Assembly: GCF_014596445.1 (NCBI RefSeq)
Contig: NZ_MECL01000035.1
Location: 90,525 to 154,524, forward strand
DNA: 64,000 nucleotides
DNA from: Streptomyces sp. CBMA29
GTDB lineage: Bacteria; Actinomycetota; Actinomycetes; Streptomycetales; Streptomycetaceae
Reading direction: 5' to 3'
Below are positions 52,626-61,640 of this stretch, piece after piece. A program made the translations under genes and the position numbers. The notes under the pieces were generated by a model that was given only the letters and a program-made list of their open reading frames with translations, was not told the origin of the DNA and ran no database searches. Position 1 is the first letter of the stretch, and every line of letters begins with the position of its first letter.

Positions 52626-53039
52626 ATGTCCGTTAAGCGGCGGCTGGCGCGCGTGAACAAGTATTTCGGCAATCGGATCGTCGGCCGGATCCTCCCCGCC
52701 ATGCCGGGGTTCGGCGCGGTCTACCACAAGGGGCGCAAGTCCGGCCGGGAGTACCGCACGCCGGTCAAGGTCTTCAAGAAGAACGGCCACTTCATCCTGT
52801 CCCTCCCGTACGGCGCGGAGTCCGACTGGGTCAAGAACGTGGTGGCCGCGGGCGGTTGCGAGATCAAGACCCGCGGCAAGCGCGTCCCGGTGGTCGCGCC
52901 GCAGGTGTACATCGACGACAACCCCGACATCCCCGCCGTCCTGCGCTGGGCGCTCCAGCGGCTGCGTATCGACGAGTTCATCTCGCTGAAGATCGTCGAG
53001 ACCACGGCGGAGACCACGGTTACGGCCGGGCGCGTCTGA
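52626..53039 (+). CDS. Deazaflavin-dependent nitroreductase family protein (short)
   Basis: The 137-residue protein is a typical short DDN-family split barrel: GFGAVYHKGRKSGREYRTPVKVF, then HFILSLPYGAESDWVKNVVAAG. These proteins usually bind F420 and reduce quinones or act in oxidative defence. ATG 52626 has an AAGAAGGAG ribosome site. It is divergent from the ECF41 gene; in many genomes ECF41 factors control such a neighbouring oxidoreductase, so it is a likely target. Confidence 0.88.
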   Translation: MSVKRRLARVNKYFGNRIVGRILPAMPGFGAVYHKGRKSGREYRTPVKVFKKNGHFILSLPYGAESDWVKNVVAAGGCEIKTRGKRVPVVAPQVYIDDNPDIPAVLRWALQRLRIDEFISLKIVETTAETTVTAGRV

Positions 53040-53078
53040 GCACGATCGGTGAAGACGGGTGAGAAGGAGTGATCGCGG

Positions 53079-53438
53079 ATGCCCGCACCGAATTGGCGCG
53101 CATTCGGCCGGGCCGCCGCCCGGTTCTGCGGGGACCGGCTGCTGCGCGCCCTGATCTCGCTGGGCTCGACGACCGTCGGCGTCTCGTCGTCCGAGTGGTG
53201 GCGCGGGCGCGGCGAGCACTGGTGGGAGGGCGCGGCGCCCACCGATGGCTCAGGCCCGCGCGCGGTCGCCGCGGCGGCCAGGCGGGAGCCCGGCGGCCTG
53301 GACGATCCCGGCGTGCTGCGCAAGCTGCGGGCGCTGCGCGGCAGCCAGGACCTGCCGGGTCCCGGCGACCCGTACGACGGCTGTCTGGACGCGGCGCCGC
53401 GCTGGCATCCGGAGCGCCGCGCGGCCGGCGGCAGTTGA
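53079..53438 (+). CDS. Hypothetical protein, Trp/Arg-rich
   Basis: The 119-residue open frame has strongly G/C third positions, an AAGGAG ribosome site and tryptophan-rich sequence (SSEWWRGRGEHWWEG), which supports coding. No family recognised. An overlapping frame starting at 53069 looks arginine/alanine-rich and is judged a shadow. It follows the DDN-like gene by 39 bases and is likely co-transcribed with it. Confidence 0.5.
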   Translation: MPAPNWRAFGRAAARFCGDRLLRALISLGSTTVGVSSSEWWRGRGEHWWEGAAPTDGSGPRAVAAAARREPGGLDDPGVLRKLRALRGSQDLPGPGDPYDGCLDAAPRWHPERRAAGGS

Positions 53439-53512
53439 GGTGAGGTGATGACGACCGGCGGCCGGTGAGGTGAGGGTAAGGGTGAGGACGACCGGCGGCG
53501 GCCGTCAGCCCG

Positions 53513-54004
53513 TCAGCGGTCGGCGAGTTCGTCGGTCGCCTCACGTCCCGCCCGCGCCGCGCGGGACAGGAAGTCGGCGATCAGCACCAGTTCGGCGTCG
53601 TCGTAGTCCGCGCAGATCACGTCCATCGACTTGTTGAGCCCGGCGAACATCTCGGCCGTCTCGGTCTCGCGCTCCTTGATGACCTGGACGAGGACCGCCC
53701 GCCGGTCGCTGGGGTTGGGCGTACGGATCACCCAGCCGCCGCGCTCCAGCCGGTCGAGCACGCCGGTCAGCGTGGCCGGGTGCAGCCCCGCGTGCTTCGA
53801 CAGCGCGGTCGGTCCGATCGGCCCGAAGCGGCTGACCAGGTCCAGGCACTCCAAGTCGGCGTCGCGCAGGCCGAGATGAGTGCCGACCCGATGGTTCAGC
53901 AACGCCATTTGGACGGAGAGATCGCGCAGCGCGTCCTTGATCCTCGTGTTCAGTCGCCTCCGCCGCCGTATTGTCGACGCGGCTCCGGGCAGTGTGGAAT
54001 CCAT
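53513..54004 (-). CDS. MarR family transcriptional regulator
   Basis: The 163-residue protein has a MarR winged helix-turn-helix (FGPIGPTALSKHAGLHPATLTGVLDRLERGGWVIRTPNPSDRRAVLV, about residues 60-105). The wing motif DRR is intact. ATG 54004 has a GAGGA site; an in-frame ATG at 54019 is an alternative. MarR proteins commonly sense phenolic compounds and repress exporters. It lies at the edge of the cluster and is divergent from the Pst-like operon, 575 bases away. Confidence 0.9.
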   Translation of the reverse strand: MDSTLPGAASTIRRRRRLNTRIKDALRDLSVQMALLNHRVGTHLGLRDADLECLDLVSRFGPIGPTALSKHAGLHPATLTGVLDRLERGGWVIRTPNPSDRRAVLVQVIKERETETAEMFAGLNKSMDVICADYDDAELVLIADFLSRAARAGREATDELADR

Positions 54005-54578
54005 ACGCAACGTTCCTCGCATCGATAGCACGCGGAGATATGAAACTACCCCAACACCCGATTCGGGCCGCTGGTCGACCGCTGGAGCCTTCGGCCCCGG
54101 TCGGGCGGCGAATATCGGCGGGGTTCAGGCGGACACCCTCTCACAGGTCCTTTACAAACTCGTAGGGCTCTCCCCGAATCCTCCGCACCTCGCGTGGTGC
54201 CCGTTGCCGGTAGCAGGCGTGTGCCTCCCGACAACCGTGGGCTCGTGCCCCAATGTGGCCGGATCGAGCCCCCTGTCGCTCGTCACCCTCCGTACTCATA
54301 TCGCCCGCCAATACCACCGGTCCCGCCCGTATCGCGCGCGGAGCGCCCTCTCAACACCCCTTCTGTACAGGCAAGTTGCTAGGTGCATAAGGCAACTGAG
54401 CGGGAGATGGGTGGTTTTGTCGGACATTGGACAACCTCCACAGGCCACTCACAACTTCTCACTATCTGTTGTTCATTTTCTCCTCAGATGAACAGTGTCA
54501 TTCGGCCATTGACGCCCCGTTCACTCCTGGCAACGCGACGCCGTTCGGCGCGCGGGAGCGCTGGGGGGAGAACGACAC
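54005..54578. other. 574-base intergenic region between marR-like gene and pstC
   Basis: No coding gene was recognised. The 3' 130 bases are A/T-richer than the surroundings and hold Pho-box-like repeats (see 54471-54529). The 5' half is GC-rich without recognisable motifs. It separates the polyketide region from the phosphate-transport-like operon. Confidence 0.6.
54471..54529 (+). promoter_or_regulatory. Pho-box-like repeats upstream of pstC
   Basis: GTTCATTTTCT (54471) is followed directly by CCTCAGATGAA (54482), so the TCA cores are 11 bases apart, the spacing of Streptomyces PhoP direct repeat units. GTTCACTCCTG follows at 54519-54529. GTTCAT (54471-54476) and ATGAAC (54488-54493) also form an inverted repeat. 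PhoP control under phosphate limitation is likely. Confidence 0.5.
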
Positions 54579-55604
54579 GTGACATCCACACAAGTGGTGT
54601 CCCGCACGCCCGAGTCGGTCGGGGGCGACGACGCCCCCCGGCGGCTGCGGGCGGCCAAGGGGATCGGGGACCGGATATTCCGCGGGCAGCTCACGGCCGC
54701 CGGTGTCGCCGTACTGGCGATCATGGCGGCGGTCGGCCTGTTCCTGCTGCTACGGGCGAGCCAGGCGCTGCGGGTACGCGGTTTCGCGTTCCTGACCACC
54801 GCGCAGTGGCAGCCCGACGTCCACAACTTCGGCATCGCCGCCGTCCTGACCGGGACCGTGCTGATCGCCGCCGTGGCCGTCTGCTTCGCGCTGCCGCTCG
54901 CGGTCGGCACCGCGCTGTTCATCTCGGAGATCGCACCGCGCCGACTGCGCCGCACCCTAGTCGCGATGGTCGACCTGATGGCCGCCGTGCCGTCCGTCGT
55001 CTACGGCCTGTGGGGCCTGTTCTTCTTCCAGGGTCATGTGATCGGCCTGTCCCGCTGGCTGTCCACCTGGTTCCACCAGGTGCCCTTCCTGCGCGTGGAC
55101 GGCGTCGAGCCGGGCGAACCCCTCTCCTCCGCCAGCGTGTACACCGCCTCCACCTTCATCGCCGGAATCGTCGTCGCGATGATGGTGGCCCCCATCATGT
55201 GCTCGGTCATGCGCGAGGTCTTCGCGCAGGCCCCGGCCGGTGAGCGGGAGGGCGCCTACGCGCTCGGCTCCACCCGCTGGGGCATGATCCGCTCGGTGGT
55301 GCTGCCGTACGGCCTGGGCGGCGTGATCGGCGGCACGATGCTGGGGCTCGGCCGGGCGCTGGGCGAGACCATCGCGGTCTACCTGATCATCTCCCCGGTC
55401 TTCCAGATCCAGCCCCACATCCTCCAGACCGGCTCGAACTCCGTCTCCTCACTGATCGCCCTGCACTACGGCGACTCCTCGGACTTCGGCATGTCGGCGC
55501 TGATGGCCGCGGGCCTGGCACTCTTCCTGCTCACCCTGGTCGTCAACTTCACCGCGTCCACGATCGTCGCGCGGTCCCGCTCCGGCTCGCTGAGCGAGGG
55601 CTGA
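54579..55604 (+). CDS. pstC: Phosphate ABC transporter permease PstC
   Basis: The 341-residue protein has six transmembrane helices and the PstC permease pattern: VGTALFISEIAPRRLRRTLV, VDLMAAVPSVVYGLWGLF, and the ABC-ATPase contact loop around EGAYALGSTRWGMIRSVVLPYGLGGVIGG. It forms the inner-membrane channel with PstA. GTG 54579 has a GGGGGGAGAA ribosome site. It is the first gene of a five-gene series and is behind Pho-box-like sites. Confidence 0.93.
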   Translation: MTSTQVVSRTPESVGGDDAPRRLRAAKGIGDRIFRGQLTAAGVAVLAIMAAVGLFLLLRASQALRVRGFAFLTTAQWQPDVHNFGIAAVLTGTVLIAAVAVCFALPLAVGTALFISEIAPRRLRRTLVAMVDLMAAVPSVVYGLWGLFFFQGHVIGLSRWLSTWFHQVPFLRVDGVEPGEPLSSASVYTASTFIAGIVVAMMVAPIMCSVMREVFAQAPAGEREGAYALGSTRWGMIRSVVLPYGLGGVIGGTMLGLGRALGETIAVYLIISPVFQIQPHILQTGSNSVSSLIALHYGDSSDFGMSALMAAGLALFLLTLVVNFTASTIVARSRSGSLSEG

Positions 55605-55608
55605 CGAC

Positions 55609-56928
55609 ATGACGGATCTCCTGGCCGCGCCCGCCGCTGCCGCCGCCGCCGCAACTGCCGCCGCCGACGCGCCCGCCACCGCCACCACCGTCGTCGTACG
55701 GCAGCCGGCCGACGTCCCGGACGCCGCGCAGCGGCGGCGCGCCCTGGGCGGCGTCGCCCGCGGAGCGGTCCTCAACGTCCTCGGCGCCGCCGCCACCGGC
55801 GTGTGCACCGCCCTCCTCCTCTTCGGCCGACTGGCCCCGCTCTCCGGCCCGCTGGGCTTCGCGGCCGTCACCTACCTGGTCTTCCTCGCCGCGTACGCCC
55901 TGCTGTGCTCGCTGGAGCACGACGGCCCCGCGGTCCGCGACCGGCTGATGACCGTCGTGCTCTGGTCCGCCGCGGGACTGCTGTTCTCGGCCCTGGTCCT
56001 CGTCGTCGGCTTCACGCTGTGGCGGGGGCGCGAGGCGCTGCCGCACGGCAACTTCTTCACGCAGGACATGCAGCTCGCGGGCCCGCTCGACCCGATCACG
56101 GTCGGCGGCATCACCCACGCGATGCTCGGCAGCCTGATCATGATCGCCATCGCCCTGGCCGTCACCATCCCGCTGGGCATCGCCTGCGCGGTCTACCTCA
56201 ACCAGACCCGCGGCCGGTTCGCGCGCTTCGTGCGGACCATCGTCGAGGCGATGACCGCCCTGCCCTCCATCGTGGCCGGTCTGTTCATCTACGCCACCTG
56301 GATCCTGATCCTGCACTTCCCCAAGTCCGGTCTCGCAGCCGGACTCGCGATCAGCGTGATGATGCTGCCGATCATCATCCGGGCCTCGGACGTCGTCCTG
56401 CGCCTGGTCCCCGGCAATCTCACCGAGGCCGCGGAAGCGCTCGGCGCCCCCCGCTGGCGCACCGTCTGGCATGTGGTGCTGCCCACCGCGCGCTCCGGGC
56501 TCGCCACCGCCGTCATCCTCGGCACCGCGCGCGGCATCGGCGAGACCTCGCCCGTCCTGCTCACCGCCGGATACGCCACCGCGGTCAACGCCGACCCCGC
56601 CAACGGCCCGATGCTGTCGCTGCCACTGGCCGTGTTCACCTTCGTCAAATCCCCGGAACCCGCCATGGTGGCCCGCGGATTCGGCGCGGCGGCCGTGCTG
56701 ATGCTGCTGGTCCTGGTGCTCTTCACCATCGCCCGGCTGATCGGCGGGCGCGGTCCAGGACAGCTCTCCAAGCGCCAGGGCCGCCGCGCCGCCCGCGCCT
56801 CCCGCCGTGACGTCGAGCGCTTCGACGACCTGCGCGCCCCCCGCCCCTCGCTGTTCGCCTCCCTCCCCACGCCGCCCGCTCCCGCCGCAGCCCCGGCCGG
56901 ATCCCCGCTTCCCGGAGAGAACTCCTGA
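55609..56928 (+). CDS. pstA: Phosphate ABC transporter permease PstA with N-terminal extension
   Basis: The 439-residue protein is longer than usual PstA (about 300). An Ala-rich cytoplasmic start and about three additional hydrophobic helices (residues ~45-140) precede the permease domain. That domain contains TIPLGIACAVYLNQTRGRF, MTALPSIVAGLFIYATWI and the ATPase-contact loop TEAAEALGAPRWRTVWHVVLPTA. It starts 4 bases after PstC and its stop overlaps the next start as TGATG. A Pro-rich tail ends the protein. Confidence 0.92.
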   Translation: MTDLLAAPAAAAAAATAAADAPATATTVVVRQPADVPDAAQRRRALGGVARGAVLNVLGAAATGVCTALLLFGRLAPLSGPLGFAAVTYLVFLAAYALLCSLEHDGPAVRDRLMTVVLWSAAGLLFSALVLVVGFTLWRGREALPHGNFFTQDMQLAGPLDPITVGGITHAMLGSLIMIAIALAVTIPLGIACAVYLNQTRGRFARFVRTIVEAMTALPSIVAGLFIYATWILILHFPKSGLAAGLAISVMMLPIIIRASDVVLRLVPGNLTEAAEALGAPRWRTVWHVVLPTARSGLATAVILGTARGIGETSPVLLTAGYATAVNADPANGPMLSLPLAVFTFVKSPEPAMVARGFGAAAVLMLLVLVLFTIARLIGGRGPGQLSKRQGRRAARASRRDVERFDDLRAPRPSLFASLPTPPAPAAAPAGSPLPGENS

Positions 56929-58757
56929 TGCCCCGCCGCAGCAAAAGCCTCTCAGCCCCGGCCGCCCTGCTCATGGCCCTGCTCGCCCTGCTGGTCACCT
57001 CGGTGTTCGGCCCCGGCGTCCAGCGCGCCGCCGCGGCCGACAACTACGTCCCGCTGTCCGGCGCCGGATCGACCTGGGCGTTCAACGCCGTCGACCAGTG
57101 GCGGCGCAACGTCAAGCAGTACGGCATGGAGATCCAGTACGCGCAGACCGGCTCCTCCGACGGCCGGCACCAGTTCCTCAACGGGACGGTGGACTTCGCG
57201 GTCTCCGACATCCCCTTCCAGACCAACCCCACCGACGGCTCCGCGCCCGAGCACCCGACCAACGGCAGTTACGCGTACATGCCGATCGTGGCCGGCGGCA
57301 CCGTGTTCATGTACAACCTCAAGGTCAACGGGAAGCGGCTGACCAATCTGCGGCTGTCCGGCGAGAACGTCACCAAGATCTTCACGGGCGCGGTCACCAA
57401 CTGGTCAGACCCGGCCATCGCCGCCGACAACCCCGGCCTGCGACTGCCCGCCAAGAAGATCGTGCCGGTGGTCCGTTCCGACGGCTCGGGCTCCAGCGCC
57501 CAGTTCACGCTGTGGATGGCCAAGCAGCACACCGCGCTGTGGAACACCTACTGCGCCAAGGTGGGCAGGGCGGGCGCCTGCGGCTCGACGTCCTACTACC
57601 CGCCGGTGCCCGGCATGATCTCCCAGGCGGGCGACCTCGGCGTGGCGGGCTACGTCGCACAGGACTACGGCGACGGCGCGATCGGCTACGTCAACTACTC
57701 CTACGCCAAGAACGCGCACTTCCCCGTCGCGAAGGTGCTCAACCACGCGGGCTACTACACCGAGCCGACACCCGCCAACGTCGCGGTGTCCCTGGTCAAG
57801 GCGCGGATCAACACCGAGAAGAACTCGCCCGACTACCTCACCCAGGACCTCAGCGGCGTCTACACCGACACCGACAAGCGCAACTATCCGCTGTCCAGCT
57901 ACTCGTACATGATCCTGCCGCTCAAGGTGCAGGGGCAGTTCACGCAGGCCAAGGGCACCACGCTGGCGGCCTTCTCGTACTACTTCATGTGCCAGGGCCA
58001 GCAGTACGCGCCCAAACTCGGCTACTCGCCGCTGCCGATCAACCTGGTGCGGGCGGGTTTCGACCAGATCCGCCGCATCCCGGGCGCGCAGACCCAGACC
58101 ATCAACGTCAAGGGCTGCCACAACCCGACCTTCAGCACCGACGGCACCAACACCCTCGCCACGTCGGCGCCCTTCCCGCAGGACTGCGACAAGCAGGGCG
58201 CCGCGCCCTGCACCACCGGCAGCGGCGGCGCGTCCACCGGCGGCTCCGGCGGCGCTGGCGGCTCGTCAGGCGGCGGTTCCAACAGCGGTGGTACGAGCGG
58301 CGGTTCGGGGAACGGCGCCGGGGGATCGGGTAACGGCGGTACGGGGAAGGCCGGTTCGGGCGGCGGCTCCGGCGGTACGGGGAACGGCGGCAGCGGCGGC
58401 TCCGGCAGCGGGGGCGGCGGCAACGGCTCGGGCGCCGTCGACCCGGACACCGGCCTGCCCGTCGACGCGTCCAACGGCGGCTCCTCGGGCGGCGGTTCAT
58501 CCGGCGACGGCTCCGGCGACGGCTCCGGCGACGGCGGTGCGAACGGCGGCGGCAACGGCCATCAGGTGGTCCTCGCGCAGCCGGTCGCCGTCGGCGGCCA
58601 CAGCGGCTGGGGCGGCACCCAGACCCTGATGCTCCTCGCGGCGCTGCTCGTCGTCGGCCTGGTCCTGGCACCGGCCGCGACCTCCCGCGCCCTGAGCCGC
58701 CGCACGGCCCAGGCCGGCCGCACCGCTTCGACCGACCGCAAGGAGGACACGCCGTGA
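56928..58757 (+). CDS. pstS: Membrane-anchored phosphate-binding protein (PstS family)
   Basis: The 609-residue protein has a signal peptide (residues ~8-37), then a PstS domain with phosphate-contact motifs: LSGAGSTWAF, FAVSDIPFQ and VVRSDGSGSSAQFTLW. After about residue 420 comes a long Gly/Ser/Asn-rich stalk and a single C-terminal membrane helix (TQTLMLLAALLVVGLVLAP) with a basic tail. Ordinary Streptomyces PstS is a lipoprotein, so anchoring by a stalk and helix is unusual. The start overlaps the PstA stop; the end overlaps the next gene as GTGA. Confidence 0.9.
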   Translation: MPRRSKSLSAPAALLMALLALLVTSVFGPGVQRAAAADNYVPLSGAGSTWAFNAVDQWRRNVKQYGMEIQYAQTGSSDGRHQFLNGTVDFAVSDIPFQTNPTDGSAPEHPTNGSYAYMPIVAGGTVFMYNLKVNGKRLTNLRLSGENVTKIFTGAVTNWSDPAIAADNPGLRLPAKKIVPVVRSDGSGSSAQFTLWMAKQHTALWNTYCAKVGRAGACGSTSYYPPVPGMISQAGDLGVAGYVAQDYGDGAIGYVNYSYAKNAHFPVAKVLNHAGYYTEPTPANVAVSLVKARINTEKNSPDYLTQDLSGVYTDTDKRNYPLSSYSYMILPLKVQGQFTQAKGTTLAAFSYYFMCQGQQYAPKLGYSPLPINLVRAGFDQIRRIPGAQTQTINVKGCHNPTFSTDGTNTLATSAPFPQDCDKQGAAPCTTGSGGASTGGSGGAGGSSGGGSNSGGTSGGSGNGAGGSGNGGTGKAGSGGGSGGTGNGGSGGSGSGGGGNGSGAVDPDTGLPVDASNGGSSGGGSSGDGSGDGSGDGGANGGGNGHQVVLAQPVAVGGHSGWGGTQTLMLLAALLVVGLVLAPAATSRALSRRTAQAGRTASTDRKEDTP

Positions 58758-61486
58758 CGACCCCGCGACAGTCCCTCGGCCGCCGGCTCGTCCGGCGCCT
58801 GCTCACCGGCGCCCTGCTCGGCGCCGTCCTCGGCGCGGCGGCGGCCCAGGCGGCCCCCGCCCTGCTGACCGATCTGCGGCCGGTCGCCGCGCAGTCGGCC
58901 CCGTCGTCCGCCGTGACCGTCTCCGGCCGCGGCGAATTCGCCGACATGCGCTTCAGCGTCAGCCAGACCCGCGACCTCGCCAACCAGGCGATCAGCGTGT
59001 CCTGGACCGGCGGGGTGCCCACCACCTTCGCCGGAACCCAGTTCAACACCGACTTCGTCCAGATCATGCAGTGCTGGGGCGAGGACGACGGCGCCGTCCC
59101 CGGCAACCCCGGACCGCCGCGCACCCAGTGCCAGTTCGGCGCGTCGCCCACCACCGGCCGTAACACCTGGCCCGGCAACCAGGCGGACGACACCCGGCAG
59201 GTCTCGTACAGCGCTGACCCCGGCAGCTACGGCGAGGACGACAAGTACGGCGCGGGCCGCCCGTTCGGCCGCGGCGAGGTGCCGTTCAAGTCCATCGACG
59301 GCACCGTCGTCACCAGCGACACCCAGAACAACCGGTTCTACAGCTACAACACCACCAACGAGATCGACTTCGGCCGCACCGGGGCCGACGGCACCGGGCA
59401 GGAGTACGTCGAGGCGCAGACCAAGGAGGAGGCGCCGCACCTGGGCTGCGGCGCCCCGGTCAAACACCCCGACGGCAGCGTCACCGGCCGCTCCTGCTGG
59501 CTGGTGATCGTCCCGCAGGGCCACCTGGACCTGGACGGCAAGCCCTACCAGGACCGCACCCAGGTCAACGCGGGCTCCCCGGTGTCCTCCACGAACTGGC
59601 GCAACCGCATCGCGGTCCGGCTCGACTTCCAGCCGGTCGGCGCGACCTGCGCGATGGGCGCGCGAGAAGTCGACACCACCGGCAGCGAGTTGGTCTCCGA
59701 CGCGATGGGAAGCTGGCAGGCCAGGCTCTGCGGCACCGGCACGGTCTTCGGCTACACCACGGTCGGCGACTCCGAGGCGCGCGGCCAGCTCACCGACTCC
59801 GGCGACAGCCTGGTCTTCACCACCCTGCCGGTCAGCGGCGAGACCAAACCCGCCGACACCATCACCTACGCGCCGGTCGCGCTGTCCGCCGCCGTGATCG
59901 GCTTCAGCATCGAGCGCCAGCCCCGCTCCGACGCGCCCGCCGACGTCAGGAAACGCGCGGGCACCCGGGTCGGCTCCCTGGACCTCACCCCGCGGCTGGT
60001 CGCCAAGCTGCTCACCGAGTCGTACCGCAACTCGCCCTGGGGCGCGGTCCGTACGGCCTACGACGACGGCGGACCCCGGCTGACCGCTGCCAAGGGCTAC
60101 GACTGGGCGCTGCACAATCCGTCAGGACTGCTCACCGACCCCGAATTCCTCGCGTACAACAAGGAGTTCGCGGACCTGTCGGTCGCCTCCAACCCGAGCA
60201 CCGACACCGACCTGATCACCGCTTTCGGCCACAGCGACCTGGCCAGGCAGGTGTGGACCTGGGTGCTCGCCGACCGGCAGGCCCGGCAGTTCCTCGCGGG
60301 AGTGCCGGACGACTGGGGCATGCGCGTCAACCCCTTCTTCAGCTCCAACGGCGACCTCAACCCCACCGGTTACGCCTTCTCCGCCGACCGCGACGACTTC
60401 CCCAAGAACGACAGCTGGGAGACCGTCCCGCCCGGCAGCGGCGCCCCGGACAGCCAGAAGCAGAAGATGACGGACTTCCACCCGTACGTGGACGACCTCT
60501 ACACCGGCGCGCTGCGCACCCGCCGCGGCGACCAGCTCTGGAAGTCCAACTGGGACCCGCTGGCCACCCCGCCGGTGTGGAAGACGCCGGGCCCGCAGGT
60601 CGCCGGGCAGCGCTTCATGCTGACCATCACCGACGCGGCCTCCGCCGCCCGCTTCGGCCTCCAGACCGCCCGGCTCCGCAACCCCGCGGGCGAGTTCACC
60701 GCACCGACCAGGGCCGCCCTGGTGGCCGCCGCCGACACGGCGAAGGCCGCCGACGGCGTGCGCCGGATCGACCCGACCGCGAACGCCAGGGGCGTCTACC
60801 CGCTGAGCATGCTGGTCTACGGCGCCGCCCGCCCGGCGGAGCTGGCGCCCACCGCCCGCAAGCAGTACGCGGACCTGCTGCGGTACGCCTCGGGCGGCGG
60901 CCAGGTGCCCGGCACCGCACCCGGCATGCTGCCGGTCGGCTACGCGCCGCTGCCGTCCGCGCTGCGGGCCGAGGCGGCCAAGGCGGCGACCGCGCTGGAG
61001 ACCTGGAAGCCGGCCCCCGGCAGCGATGGGACCGGCACCCCCGGCTCGGGCTCGGCCGGCTCCGACGGCGGTACGGGCGGGGTCGGCGGCACGGACGGCG
61101 GCACCGGCTCGGGCGGTTCCGGCGGCTCCGACGGCGGTACGGACGGCGGTTCCGGCAGCGGCTCCGACGGCGGTTCCGACGGGCACACCGGCCCCGGCGG
61201 CAAGCCCGGCGCCTCGCCCAGCCCCACCGGGGTGACCGCCTCCCCGGCGATCGTGCCGGTGGCGGGTGGCATCACACCCTCCGACCCGGGTTCGATGCTG
61301 CGCTTCGCGGTGCCGGTCGGCGCGGCCCTCGGCCTGCTCGCGGCCCTGGCGGTGCCCTTCGCCGCCGGTACCCGGCTGCCGCTGCGGCTGAGCCTGCCCG
61401 GCGGACGCTCCCTCACCCTCGCGCGGCCGGCCGTCCCCGCCCGGCTGCGCGGCCTACGCCTGCCCGGCTGGCGGCCGGGCGGCTGA
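58754..61486 (+). CDS. Large surface protein of unknown function in the Pst-like operon
   Basis: The 910-residue protein has a signal segment (residues ~9-36), a large extracytoplasmic region with paired cysteines (MQCWGEDDG, RTQCQFG, HLGCGAP, RSCWLVI), a Gly/Ser/Asp-rich stalk at ~755-830 and one C-terminal membrane helix with a basic tail. A segment TYAPVALSAAVIGFSIERQ followed by LTPRLVAKLLTESY resembles the core of PstS-like binding proteins, so it may be a distant solute-binding protein. Function not known; it is coupled to the anchored PstS gene. Confidence 0.8.
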   Translation: MTTPRQSLGRRLVRRLLTGALLGAVLGAAAAQAAPALLTDLRPVAAQSAPSSAVTVSGRGEFADMRFSVSQTRDLANQAISVSWTGGVPTTFAGTQFNTDFVQIMQCWGEDDGAVPGNPGPPRTQCQFGASPTTGRNTWPGNQADDTRQVSYSADPGSYGEDDKYGAGRPFGRGEVPFKSIDGTVVTSDTQNNRFYSYNTTNEIDFGRTGADGTGQEYVEAQTKEEAPHLGCGAPVKHPDGSVTGRSCWLVIVPQGHLDLDGKPYQDRTQVNAGSPVSSTNWRNRIAVRLDFQPVGATCAMGAREVDTTGSELVSDAMGSWQARLCGTGTVFGYTTVGDSEARGQLTDSGDSLVFTTLPVSGETKPADTITYAPVALSAAVIGFSIERQPRSDAPADVRKRAGTRVGSLDLTPRLVAKLLTESYRNSPWGAVRTAYDDGGPRLTAAKGYDWALHNPSGLLTDPEFLAYNKEFADLSVASNPSTDTDLITAFGHSDLARQVWTWVLADRQARQFLAGVPDDWGMRVNPFFSSNGDLNPTGYAFSADRDDFPKNDSWETVPPGSGAPDSQKQKMTDFHPYVDDLYTGALRTRRGDQLWKSNWDPLATPPVWKTPGPQVAGQRFMLTITDAASAARFGLQTARLRNPAGEFTAPTRAALVAAADTAKAADGVRRIDPTANARGVYPLSMLVYGAARPAELAPTARKQYADLLRYASGGGQVPGTAPGMLPVGYAPLPSALRAEAAKAATALETWKPAPGSDGTGTPGSGSAGSDGGTGGVGGTDGGTGSGGSGGSDGGTDGGSGSGSDGGSDGHTGPGGKPGASPSPTGVTASPAIVPVAGGITPSDPGSMLRFAVPVGAALGLLAALAVPFAAGTRLPLRLSLPGGRSLTLARPAVPARLRGLRLPGWRPGG

Positions 61487-61519
61487 ACCGGCCCGCGCGC
61501 CGGGCCACCCACCAGACAC

Positions 61520-61554
61520 GTCGTTCGCCCCGAGTCTCAGTCGGGGCGAACGAC
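61520..61554 (+). terminator. Terminator hairpin after the 910-residue surface protein gene
   Basis: GTCGTTCGCCCCGA (61520-61533) pairs perfectly with TCGGGGCGAACGAC (61541-61554) across a 7-base loop. It probably reduces read-through into the last gene, which may have its own promoter in 61555-61640. Confidence 0.8.
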
Positions 61555-61640
61555 GGGCTCCACCCTGCCAGACCGGCCATCCGGCTCCGGCGGGTCCCCA
61601 CCCGTCACGCAGTACGAGTCCCCGATCAGGAGACAGAGAT

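Noticed and set aside
53069..53443. Alternative frame over the Trp-rich hypothetical gene
   Set aside because: Arg/Ala-rich shadow sequence; the 53079 frame has better codon bias and ribosome site.
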